From: Chryseobacterium cucumeris
GTDB taxonomy: Bacteria > Bacteroidota > Bacteroidia > Flavobacteriales > Weeksellaceae
Assembly (NCBI RefSeq): GCF_016775705.1
Contig: NZ_CP068760.1
Coordinates: 2,976,001-3,040,000 of the forward strand
Direction of reading: 5' to 3'
Length of the DNA: 64,000 nucleotides
Shown here in pieces: positions 52,095 through 59,192 of this stretch (the first letter of the stretch is position 1; each line of letters opens with the position of its first letter). The notes beneath the pieces were generated by a model that saw only the letters and a program-made list of their open reading frames with translations, ran no database searches and had not been told where the DNA came from. Both the position numbers and the translations under genes were made by a program.

Positions 52095-52419
52095 TATTAC
52101 TTCTTTTACTTCTTTTTCAAGGGCAAAATAAAGGCTAAGTTTTTAAGAAAACTTTAGGAGAATCTTAATTAATTATGAAGTTTGTATTAACGAAAGAACA
52201 GATTTTATACTTATCGATGTTTAATTTATATAATTATAATTTTTGTTTTAATGTTAATTATTATTCCTTATATTTGATTTGTGTATATTTATTTATTGAT
52301 TTTTTTATTGATTTTGTAATTAATGTGTAAAATGTAATTTTTTAATAATTAGTTAACATTTGGCGGATAGATGAAATCAATTGAAATAATTAATTTTGTG
52401 GGAATTCTTAAACTAGAAG
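52095..52419. other. 325-base AT-rich divergent regulatory region
   Basis: No gene seen. It is strongly AT-rich (about 52170-52350) and lies between the start of the TonB receptor gene on the minus strand and that of the response regulator on the plus strand. TAATTTTG at 52391-52398 is a possible -7 box for the two-component operon, without a well-placed TTG. Confidence 0.5.
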
Positions 52420-53094
52420 ATGAGCAAAAAAATTCTTTTAATAGACGATGAACTGGACATTTTAGAGATTCTGTCTTACAATTTGGAAAAAGAAGGGTAT
52501 GATATCTATACCGCTACCAATGGTAACGAAGGTATAGAAAAAGCAAAGGAAATTGTTCCGGATCTTATCTTATTAGATGTCATGATGCCTGAAAAAGATG
52601 GTATAGAAACCTGTCAGGAACTTCGTAAAGTGAAAGAACTGCAAAAAACACTTATCGTGTTCCTTTCTGCAAGAAGCGAAGAGTTTTCTCAATTAGCAGG
52701 TTTTCAGGCGGGTGCTAATGATTACATTGTAAAACTGATCAAACCAAAAATCCTTATCTCTAAAGTGAATGCATTATTACAGCTGACCTCTCAGGTGTCT
52801 GACAATGCTAAACTCATCGAAATCGGAGACCTTGTTATCGACAAAGATAACTTCAGGGTTTCCAAGAGCGGACAGCAATTTCTTCTTCCTAAAAAAGAAT
52901 TTGATTTGCTTTACCTTTTGGCTTCCAATACGGAGAAGGTTTTCAAAAGAGAAGAGATCCTGGAAAAAGTCTGGGGTAATGATGTGATCGTAGGAGAAAG
53001 AACCATTGATGTTCACATCAGAAGACTAAGAGAAAAACTGGGAATCAATACGATTCAGACATTGAAAGGGATTGGGTATAAACTGATCGTTTAA
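52420..53094 (+). CDS. OmpR/PhoB-family response regulator
   Basis: A 224-residue regulator. The receiver domain has acidic pocket DDE (about residues 9-11), phosphoacceptor Asp53 in LLDVMMP, Ser83 in FLSARSEE and the conserved Lys105. The residue after Lys105 is Leu instead of the usual cis-Pro. The C-terminal winged helix (about 130-224) has KEFDLLYLLASNTEKVFKRE and the recognition helix with RTIDVHIRRLREKLG. Domain layout and the partner kinase resemble PhoB of Bacteroidota, and the divergent TonB receptor is a candidate target. It is followed after 48 bases by the sensor kinase. Confidence 0.88.
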   Translation: MSKKILLIDDELDILEILSYNLEKEGYDIYTATNGNEGIEKAKEIVPDLILLDVMMPEKDGIETCQELRKVKELQKTLIVFLSARSEEFSQLAGFQAGANDYIVKLIKPKILISKVNALLQLTSQVSDNAKLIEIGDLVIDKDNFRVSKSGQQFLLPKKEFDLLYLLASNTEKVFKREEILEKVWGNDVIVGERTIDVHIRRLREKLGINTIQTLKGIGYKLIV

Positions 53095-53142
53095 TTATTT
53101 AAAAATCCTAACTTTACGTTCAATCATTAAAACGTTGTAAAA

Positions 53143-54174
53143 TTGAAATTTTACAGACTTACCCTCGTTGCCTCCTGTCTGCTGACACTGGTAATGCTCC
53201 TTTTAGTAGTCGTATTCGATTCGCTGAAAGATATCTATTATGAGACCCCTTTGTTCAAAACGGGTCTTTTCATCTGTATTATCCTGATCTTTATGATCAA
53301 CTGTGTGGTGCTGGAGCTGCTCTTTAATTATTACGGAAGAAAGCAGGTGAAAGGACTTTCCGGAATCCTTCCTCAGGAAATGGTTCATGATAATGATGAA
53401 AATATAACCATTAAAGAATTGGGAGAAAGATTTTCAGACCTTAATCAGCAGAGAGCTTCCGAAATTGATATGATGAAAGAGATGGAAAGTTACCGTAAAG
53501 AATACATCGGAAATGTTTCCCATGAGCTGAAGACTCCTCTTTTTTCTATCCAAGGATATGTAGAAACCCTAAGAGACGGCGGCGTGGATAATCTTACAAT
53601 CCGTGACAAATATCTGGAGAGAATTGATAAATCGGTAGAAAGACTGATCGCTATTGTGACAGATCTTGATATGATTAACAGGCTGGAAGCCGGTGAAATC
53701 AATCTTACCGTTTCAAAATTCGATGTGAATCTTCTGATCAAAGAGATTTTTGACCTTCTTGATCTTGAAGCTGAAAAACGAAATACAACATTACAAATTC
53801 AGACCCTTCATCCGCAGATTTTTGTGGAAGCCGATAAACAGAAAATCTCCCAGGTTTTTATTAATCTGATTTCCAATGCTATTCATTATGCCAACAGGCA
53901 GGAAGCAAAAGTGATCGTAAAAACCAGTGTCCTTAAAAATAAGGTTCTGATCGAAGTGATAGACAATGGAATGGGTATCAAATCTGAAATTCTTCCAAGA
54001 ATCTTCGAAAGATTTTATCGTGTGGAAACCAGCAGAAGCAGAAGAGAAGGCGGCTCCGGACTTGGTCTGGCTATTGTAAAACACATCCTTGAAGCTCACA
54101 ACGAAAACATTACGGTAGAAAGCGTTTACCTTGAAGGGACGAAGTTCAGTTTTATGCTTGAAAAAAGTAAATAA
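53143..54174 (+). CDS. PhoR-like sensor histidine kinase
   Basis: A 343-residue kinase beginning at a TTG (KFYRLTLVAS). Two transmembrane helices lie at about residues 6-25 and 40-61 with only a short loop between them. The DHp helix has YIGNVSHELKTPLFSIQGYV (phosphoacceptor His127), then VDLDMINRLEAGE-like text. The HATPase domain carries the N box (VFINLISNAIHYAN), G1 (VIDNGMGIKSE), F box (IFERFYRVE) and G2 (GGSGLGLAIVKHILE). The small loop and no PAS domain suggest that signals come through partners, as in PhoR with the phosphate transporter. No pst genes are visible here, so the phosphate link is inference. Confidence 0.88.
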   Translation: MKFYRLTLVASCLLTLVMLLLVVVFDSLKDIYYETPLFKTGLFICIILIFMINCVVLELLFNYYGRKQVKGLSGILPQEMVHDNDENITIKELGERFSDLNQQRASEIDMMKEMESYRKEYIGNVSHELKTPLFSIQGYVETLRDGGVDNLTIRDKYLERIDKSVERLIAIVTDLDMINRLEAGEINLTVSKFDVNLLIKEIFDLLDLEAEKRNTTLQIQTLHPQIFVEADKQKISQVFINLISNAIHYANRQEAKVIVKTSVLKNKVLIEVIDNGMGIKSEILPRIFERFYRVETSRSRREGGSGLGLAIVKHILEAHNENITVESVYLEGTKFSFMLEKSK

Positions 54175-54227
54175 TTCCGGCAAAATGTAAGAAAAAAAAA
54201 TATTTTAAAAAATCCTGAAATATTTTT

Positions 54228-54255
54228 TTGTCACATGTCATTTATTATATATTTG
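54228..54255 (+). promoter_or_regulatory. Promoter of the acidic pRiA4b ORF-3-like gene
   Basis: TTG at 54228-54230, 17 bases, then TATATTTG at 54248-54255: matches the Bacteroidota consensus with a slightly short spacer, 52 bases before the start codon. Confidence 0.6.
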
Positions 54256-54307
54256 CAACAGAGATTTATCATAATTATAAAGGCAAAAAGTAATTTAAGA
54301 AACTGAT

Positions 54308-54907
54308 ATGGTTTACAAAATCCGCGTAATATTAGATGCGAAAGAGGATATTTTCCGTGATGTCGAAGTTAAGGGAAAACAAACGTTATGGAACTTACAT
54401 TTAGGAATTAAAAGTGCATTCAGTCTGCAGGGAGATGAACTTTCTACTTTTAATCTGTTGGAAGATGACGGAACGATCGTAAAAAGTGTCCCATTGGAAG
54501 ATATGAGTGATGATGGTGATGGTGAGATCATGTCAGATGTTTACATTGATGAAGCTTTTGAAAATGTAGGTGACAAAGCGCAATTCCAGTATGGACTTCT
54601 TGATCTTTGGGAATTCTTCTGCGAGCTTGTGGAAGTAATTGAAGAAACAAAAGGCGTGAACTATCCGATCACCGTATACCGATTTGGAAATGTTCCATTA
54701 AAAGCTCCCAGCAAAAACGGAAGTGCCGGAGGTGGCAAAAAGAAATCAGCAATGCCATTGGTAGATGATGAGTTCGGTTTTGATGATGATTTCGTAGCGG
54801 GAGGAAACTTTTCAGATGAAGATGATGACAGCTTTGATGATGAGGAAGAAGAAGACTACAATGACGATGTCTTTGATGAGGAAGATGACAATGATGATGA
54901 AAGATAG
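54308..54907 (+). CDS. Plasmid pRiA4b ORF-3-like protein with a long acidic tail
   Basis: A 199-residue cytoplasmic protein. The first 125 residues follow the pRiA4b ORF-3/IS1096 passenger (TnpR-like) pattern: VYKIRVILDAKEDIFRDVEV, LWNLHLGIKSAFSLQGDELS, VYIDEAFENVGDKAQFQYGL and LWEFFCELVEVIEE. A Gly/Lys linker and a tail of about 45 residues, almost all Asp/Glu with Phe, complete it. The family has no assigned function, and the tail suggests binding to basic proteins or nucleic-acid mimicry. It is a single-gene unit with its own promoter and terminator. Confidence 0.8.
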   Translation: MVYKIRVILDAKEDIFRDVEVKGKQTLWNLHLGIKSAFSLQGDELSTFNLLEDDGTIVKSVPLEDMSDDGDGEIMSDVYIDEAFENVGDKAQFQYGLLDLWEFFCELVEVIEETKGVNYPITVYRFGNVPLKAPSKNGSAGGGKKKSAMPLVDDEFGFDDDFVAGGNFSDEDDDSFDDEEEEDYNDDVFDEEDDNDDER

Positions 54908-54923
54908 TCAACAAAAATATCTC

Positions 54924-54953
54924 AGCCCTGGATTTTAATCCGGGGCTTTTTTA
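54924..54953 (+). terminator. Terminator of the acidic-tail gene
   Basis: AGCCCTGGATT (54924-54934) pairs with AATCCGGGGCT (54937-54947) with one G-T pair, then six T. Confidence 0.85.
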
Positions 54954-55177
54954 TGGAGTTTTACTTATGCTTTTTTTACAGAATTTCTTTAAATTTTTAT
55001 TTTGAAACATTAATATTGGTATTAAGTTGTTAATATAAGCTTCGCTTTAAGCTTAAAAATCAGAATGATTCATCTTAACTAGACTTTATTTCTTAAATCC
55101 TTCTTAATGGTTTTAATAGATCCAGCATTTTTTATAAGTCTAAATACTACTTATCCTTTTTCTCCAAAAACAATCCT

Positions 55178-55185
55178 TACTTTTG
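55178..55185 (+). promoter_or_regulatory. Probable -7 element of the GH13 gene
   Basis: TACTTTTG, 14 bases before the ATG at 55200. It supports that start over the in-frame ATG at 55107. Confidence 0.45.
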
Positions 55186-55199
55186 TTAAAAATAGTTTA

Positions 55200-56549
55200 A
55201 TGAAAAAAATAATTTTGTTAGCTGTAATTGGTCTGGGAATTGTTTCCTGTACCACTCAAAAAAAAATCCGGAAGATGACAGAACTGCCAAAAGATTGGAA
55301 ACATAATACAAATATTTACGAAGTAAACATAAGACAATACACTCAGGAAGGAACTTTCAAAGCATTTGCAAAAGAAATGCCCCGACTGAAATCTATGGGA
55401 GTAAAAACACTCTGGTTTATGCCTGTTACTCCGATTGCCCGGCAAAATAAAAAGGGAAGTCTGGGGAGTCCTTATGCCGCAGCAGATTATACTTCCATCA
55501 ATCCTGAATTCGGAACCCTGCAGGATTTTAAAGATATGGTGAATGAAGCTCACAGGTTAGGATTCAAAGTAATCATCGACTGGGTAGCCAATCATACCGG
55601 CTGGGATCATCTATGGACAAAAACACATCCTGAATTTTATCTTAAAGATCCGGATGGAAAATTCCATATTGCTTCCGGAATGGATGATATTATTGAATTG
55701 GATTATAAAAACCAGGAAATGCGCCAGGCAATGATTGATGCTATGAAGTTCTGGGTACAGGAAACCAATATCGACGGTTTCCGGTGTGACCTTGCTTCAT
55801 GGGTAGAAGTCGATTTCTGGGAACAGGCACGTCCTGAAGTGGAAAAAATAAAGCCTCTTTTCTGGTTGGGAGAATTTGATGAACTGGAAAGTCCGGAGTA
55901 CGGTAAAGTTTTCGACGCCAGTTATTCCTGGAAATGGATGCATAAATCTGCTGACTATTACAAAAATAATGAACCTCTTCAGGAATTAAAAGATCTTCTG
56001 AGACAATATTCCAATATCGGAGACGCTTCAATGAGAGCCTGGTTTACCACCAATCACGATGAAAACTCATGGAACGGAACAGAATATGAAAAATACGGAG
56101 TCATTACAAAACCTATGGCAGTATTCTCTGCAACATGGAATGGCATTCCGTTATTATATTCCGGCCAGGAACTTCCAAATATGAAGAGATTGGAATTTTT
56201 CGAAAAAGATGCTATCAAATGGACCAATACCTATCAGGCTGCAGATTTCTATAAAACATTATTGGATTTAAAAACATCAAATCCTGCATTAAGAGGAGGT
56301 GATTCCAATGTGACCACCTATCTTCTTAATACGACAGCCAATGATAAAATTCTTGCTTATGTAAGGAAAAATGGGAAAGATGAAGTGCTGGTAGTCCTGA
56401 ACATGTCAAAAGAACCGCTTAATTTCTCCATTGAAGACGAACATCTGTCCGGAACCTTCAGAAATGTTTTTGATAAAACCAAAAGAGATTTCAGCAATGG
56501 AAAAGATTTTAGTTTTAAGGTATCTGATTTTGCCGTATTTGAAAAGTAA
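55200..56549 (+). CDS. GH13 alpha-amylase family lipoprotein
   Basis: A 449-residue lipoprotein (lipobox IVSC, Cys17) with an alpha-amylase (GH13) barrel. The four conserved regions are visible: I, DWVANHTGWDHLW (Asp127, His132); II, GFRCDLAS with nucleophile Asp197; III, LGEFDE with acid-base Glu225; IV, NHDENS with Asp287. A C-terminal beta domain (about 375-449, LNMSKEPLNFSIEDEHLSG) closes it. It would hydrolyse alpha-glucans or maltooligosaccharides at the cell envelope. No susCD pair is adjacent. Upstream in-frame ATG 55107 is rejected because the lipoprotein signal starts at 55200. Confidence 0.92.
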   Translation: MKKIILLAVIGLGIVSCTTQKKIRKMTELPKDWKHNTNIYEVNIRQYTQEGTFKAFAKEMPRLKSMGVKTLWFMPVTPIARQNKKGSLGSPYAAADYTSINPEFGTLQDFKDMVNEAHRLGFKVIIDWVANHTGWDHLWTKTHPEFYLKDPDGKFHIASGMDDIIELDYKNQEMRQAMIDAMKFWVQETNIDGFRCDLASWVEVDFWEQARPEVEKIKPLFWLGEFDELESPEYGKVFDASYSWKWMHKSADYYKNNEPLQELKDLLRQYSNIGDASMRAWFTTNHDENSWNGTEYEKYGVITKPMAVFSATWNGIPLLYSGQELPNMKRLEFFEKDAIKWTNTYQAADFYKTLLDLKTSNPALRGGDSNVTTYLLNTTANDKILAYVRKNGKDEVLVVLNMSKEPLNFSIEDEHLSGTFRNVFDKTKRDFSNGKDFSFKVSDFAVFEK

Positions 56550-56600
56550 TATTTAAATCTTTGGCTTTATCTTAATGCATAGTCACTAAGCAGTACCTAA

Positions 56601-56650
56601 TTCCCCTCCGCTGGAGGGGTGTCAAAATCTATGATTTTGACGGGGTGGTT
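56601..56650. repeat. Double-hairpin intergenic repeat
   Basis: First stem CCCCTCC-GCT-GGAGGGG (56603-56619), second stem GTCAAAATC-TAT-GATTTTGAC (56621-56641), then GGGGTGGTT. This arrangement is, from memory, a frequent intergenic repeat in flavobacteria; the first hairpin could also act as a terminator-like structure. Confidence 0.65.
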
Positions 56651-56679
56651 TATCTGCCCGCAATAAAAAAGATCATCCA

Positions 56680-57120
56680 ATGAACAAACAGGAAATAATC
56701 AATATCATTAAAGCAAAAGCCGCAGATAAAATCCGGTATTTTGAAAATCTTATTGCAGAAACACGGGCTTCCAACAATGACACCAAAAGCTCGATGGGTG
56801 ATAAATATGAAACCGGAAGAGAAATGCTTCAGCAGGAAATCAATAACCTGCAGAGGCAGCTCAATGAAGTGTTGAATCAACAGGCTGTTTTGCAGAAAAT
56901 AACTTCTGATCCTTCGGAAAAAGTTCAGAACGGAACATTGGTGAAAACCAATAAAGGAATGTTTTATGTTGCGGCGTCAATGGGAGAGATTATTGTTGAG
57001 AACCAGAAAATCATGACGGTTTCTGCAGAATCTCCTTTAGTGAAGGCTATGTTTGGCAAGAAAATGGGAGAGACATTTACCATCAACAATATCAGTCAGG
57101 ATATTGAGCATATTTGGTAA
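56680..57120 (+). CDS. GreA/GreB-like protein
   Basis: A 146-residue cytoplasmic protein. An N-terminal coiled coil (about residues 1-75, RYFENLIAETRASNNDTKSS and REMLQQEINNLQRQLNEVLN) is followed by a beta domain ending SPLVKAMFGKKMGETFTINN, which matches the C-terminal FKBP-like fold of transcript-cleavage factors. The N-terminal loop lacks the acidic tip expected of a classical GreA (the tip region is NNDTKSSMGDKYETGR, with Asp and Glu spaced irregularly). It may therefore be a RNA-polymerase-binding factor of altered activity. Assignment is by pattern only. Confidence 0.65.
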   Translation: MNKQEIINIIKAKAADKIRYFENLIAETRASNNDTKSSMGDKYETGREMLQQEINNLQRQLNEVLNQQAVLQKITSDPSEKVQNGTLVKTNKGMFYVAASMGEIIVENQKIMTVSAESPLVKAMFGKKMGETFTINNISQDIEHIW

Positions 57121-57136
57121 TAATCTTTAAAATAAT

Positions 57137-57787
57137 ATGAAAATTAAAAATTTATTTTTCCTTGCCTTTTTATTGGTAGGTTTGGCGGTCAATGCACAGG
57201 TTCGTGCCTCCGTTTCGTCAAAAACGTATGATCTGGAAACAGTTAAATTTACTGTAGATGGTTTTGTGTTTACACTTAATGCAGACGGGTCAATTGCTGA
57301 TTTTAATGCTCCTGACCTGAATGGCAAGCTGGAATACTATGATGATCAGGTTTTTGATAAAGTGAAATATGGAAAACTTAAAAGCATTGGAAACGTTAAA
57401 ATAGATTACTGGGAAGATTCTACTTTCACTAAGGAAAAAGCCGGTAAGCTGAAACGTTTAGGGAATATTTCCGTAGACTATTGGGAAGATTCTGCCTTTA
57501 CTGAAGAAAAAGCAGGTAAGGTAAAGAAAATAGGAAATCTTGCTATAGATTATTGGCCTAATGATATCATAGATAACAGCAAGATGGGCAAGCTGAAAAC
57601 GATAGGATCTATTGTGATAGATTATGGAGCAAAAGACGTGATTGATCAGAGTAAGTATAAAAAGCTTGTAAAATTCGGTCCTGTGAGTCTTGATTATTAT
57701 ACTGATAGTTTTATAGACGAAAACAGAAACGGACAGCTGAAATCCATTAACGGAAACAGTGAAAAAATTAGTGTCTCTGTATTGTAA
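57137..57787 (+). CDS. Secreted protein with five 24-residue repeats
   Basis: A 216-residue protein with a signal peptide (to about residue 20, AVNA). Residues 67-186 contain five exact-length 24-residue repeats beginning with Tyr, Trp or similar and ending IGNVKID, LGNISVD, IGNLAID, IGSIVID and FGPVSLD; a partial sixth follows at 187. The consensus is YWxDsxfxxeKxGKLKxIGNxxID. The regular spacing suggests a beta-solenoid. No enzyme motif is seen and the family is not recognised. It follows the GreA-like gene by 16 bases and ends at a terminator. Confidence 0.7.
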   Translation: MKIKNLFFLAFLLVGLAVNAQVRASVSSKTYDLETVKFTVDGFVFTLNADGSIADFNAPDLNGKLEYYDDQVFDKVKYGKLKSIGNVKIDYWEDSTFTKEKAGKLKRLGNISVDYWEDSAFTEEKAGKVKKIGNLAIDYWPNDIIDNSKMGKLKTIGSIVIDYGAKDVIDQSKYKKLVKFGPVSLDYYTDSFIDENRNGQLKSINGNSEKISVSVL

Positions 57788-57861
57788 TCCATCTGTTGTC
57801 TTAATTGGCTGAGAGTGTAGTCTATACATTCATTTATCGAAAAAAACATAAATCTCTTATA

Positions 57862-57891
57862 AAAAGTATCCATAGGCAGGATGCTTTTTTT
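57862..57891 (+). terminator. Terminator after the repeat-protein gene
   Basis: AAAAGTATCC (57862-57871) pairs with GGATGCTTTT (57879-57888) with one G-T pair, then T-run. Confidence 0.75.
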
Positions 57892-57895
57892 TTAC

Positions 57896-57903
57896 TAAAT
57901 TTG
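57896..57903 (+). promoter_or_regulatory. Probable -7 element of thyA
   Basis: TAAATTTG matches TAnnTTTG, 21 bases before the thyA ATG at 57925. It lies just past the upstream terminator. Confidence 0.4.
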
Positions 57904-57924
57904 GTCCATAAATTCCTTATCAAA

Positions 57925-58719
57925 ATGCAAAACTACCTGGACCTTTTACAGCATATTTTAGACAACGGAACTGATAAAACAGATAGAACAGGCACCGGAA
58001 CAAGAAGTGTTTTCGGATATCAGCTGAGATATGATCTGTCTAAAGGATTTCCCTTGGTAACGACGAAAAAAGTGCATTTGAAATCCATTATCTATGAGTT
58101 GCTTTGGTTCCTGAAAGGAGATACCAATATTAAGTATCTTAATGATAACGGGGTAAGCATCTGGGATGAATGGGCAGATGAAAATGGAAATCTGGGACCT
58201 GTTTATGGTGCACAATGGAGAAGCTGGAATGGAGCAGACGGAAAAGTAGTAGACCAGATTACAGAAGTAATTGACCAGATCAAAAAAAATCCGGATTCCA
58301 GAAGACTTATCGTATCAGCATGGAATGTTGCAGAAATTCCTAACATGGCTTTGGCTCCTTGTCATGCCTTGTTCCAGTTCTACGTAGCTGATGGTAAATT
58401 ATCGCTGCAGCTGTATCAGAGAAGTGCAGATGTTTTCCTTGGTGTACCGTTCAATATTGCAAGTTATGCATTGCTGCTGATGATGGTAGCTCAGGTATGT
58501 GATCTTGAAGTAGGGGATTATGTTCACAGTTTTGGAGATGTTCATATTTATAACAATCATTTTGAACAGGTAAACAGACAGCTTGGAAGAGAACCACGAT
58601 CACTTCCTACAATGAAATTAAATCCTGACGTTAAAAATATCTTTGATTTCGATTTCGAGGACTTTACGCTGGAAAATTATGATCCGCATCCGGGGATCAA
58701 AGCTCCTGTAGCCATTTAA
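57925..58719 (+). CDS. thyA: Thymidylate synthase
   Basis: A 264-residue enzyme, the same length as E. coli ThyA. It has [55 protein letters not shown], the catalytic cysteine in [12 protein letters not shown], and [20 protein letters not shown]. It methylates dUMP to dTMP with methylene-tetrahydrofolate. The start ATG 57925 ([12 protein letters not shown]) is chosen; an in-frame ATG at 57805 would read through the upstream terminator and has no homologous sequence. No dihydrofolate reductase gene is adjacent. Confidence 0.96.
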   Translation: MQNYLDLLQHILDNGTDKTDRTGTGTRSVFGYQLRYDLSKGFPLVTTKKVHLKSIIYELLWFLKGDTNIKYLNDNGVSIWDEWADENGNLGPVYGAQWRSWNGADGKVVDQITEVIDQIKKNPDSRRLIVSAWNVAEIPNMALAPCHALFQFYVADGKLSLQLYQRSADVFLGVPFNIASYALLLMMVAQVCDLEVGDYVHSFGDVHIYNNHFEQVNRQLGREPRSLPTMKLNPDVKNIFDFDFEDFTLENYDPHPGIKAPVAI

Positions 58720-58948
58720 TTTTTTATATCTTTTTATTTTTTAAATTTACTTCTATTACTTTCATGTGAATAGATGATATTGTCTGTGGTCATAAGTCAG
58801 GGAATTAGAATATAAATCCTTTACTACGCTTTCTTTTGGCAATAGTTTCTTACATTTGGAAGAACAATGCCCGTTCACCGGATTTCTTTTGTAAGATGAT
58901 CCGTTGGGAGGCAATATATCATAAATGTCAAATGCTTAAGAACAGATT

Positions 58949-59167
58949 ATGAAGTATTTAAAAATTAATATTGAAGAAAATGCAGATATTGAAGTACTGA
59001 AGAATGCTGTACTTCAGCTGAAAGGTGTGGCATCCGCAGAAATAGTGGATGACGAAAATCCGGAAAGTGAACTCAAAAAAGCGTTTGCAAAAACGAAGGA
59101 ACAACTTAAAAAGGGCGACTATGAAACCCTTGTTAATGATATTTTCGACATCATCATAAAAAAATAA
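58949..59167 (+). CDS. Hypothetical 72-residue protein
   Basis: A small acidic cytoplasmic protein (MKYLKINIEENADIEVLK, then LKKAFAKTKEQLKKGDYETL) with a likely beta-alpha-beta-alpha layout, not recognised. It ends 25 bases before the M1 peptidase and may be co-transcribed with it. The 229 bases between thyA and this gene carry nothing that I can name. Confidence 0.55.
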   Translation: MKYLKINIEENADIEVLKNAVLQLKGVASAEIVDDENPESELKKAFAKTKEQLKKGDYETLVNDIFDIIIKK

Positions 59168-59192
59168 TTCTAAAAAATAATAAAGCAGACCG

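Noticed and set aside
54669..54914. His-rich open frame on the minus strand
   Set aside because: It is the complementary reading of the Asp/Glu-rich tail of the plus-strand gene; GAT and GAA repeats read as His and Leu codons.
55107..55199. Upstream start of the GH13 gene
   Set aside because: The lipoprotein signal begins at 55200 and a -7 box at 55178 would place the transcript start beyond 55107.
57805..57924. N-terminal extension of thymidylate synthase by 40 residues
   Set aside because: It would cross a terminator and lacks similarity to ThyA; the ATG at 57925 gives the standard 264 residues.
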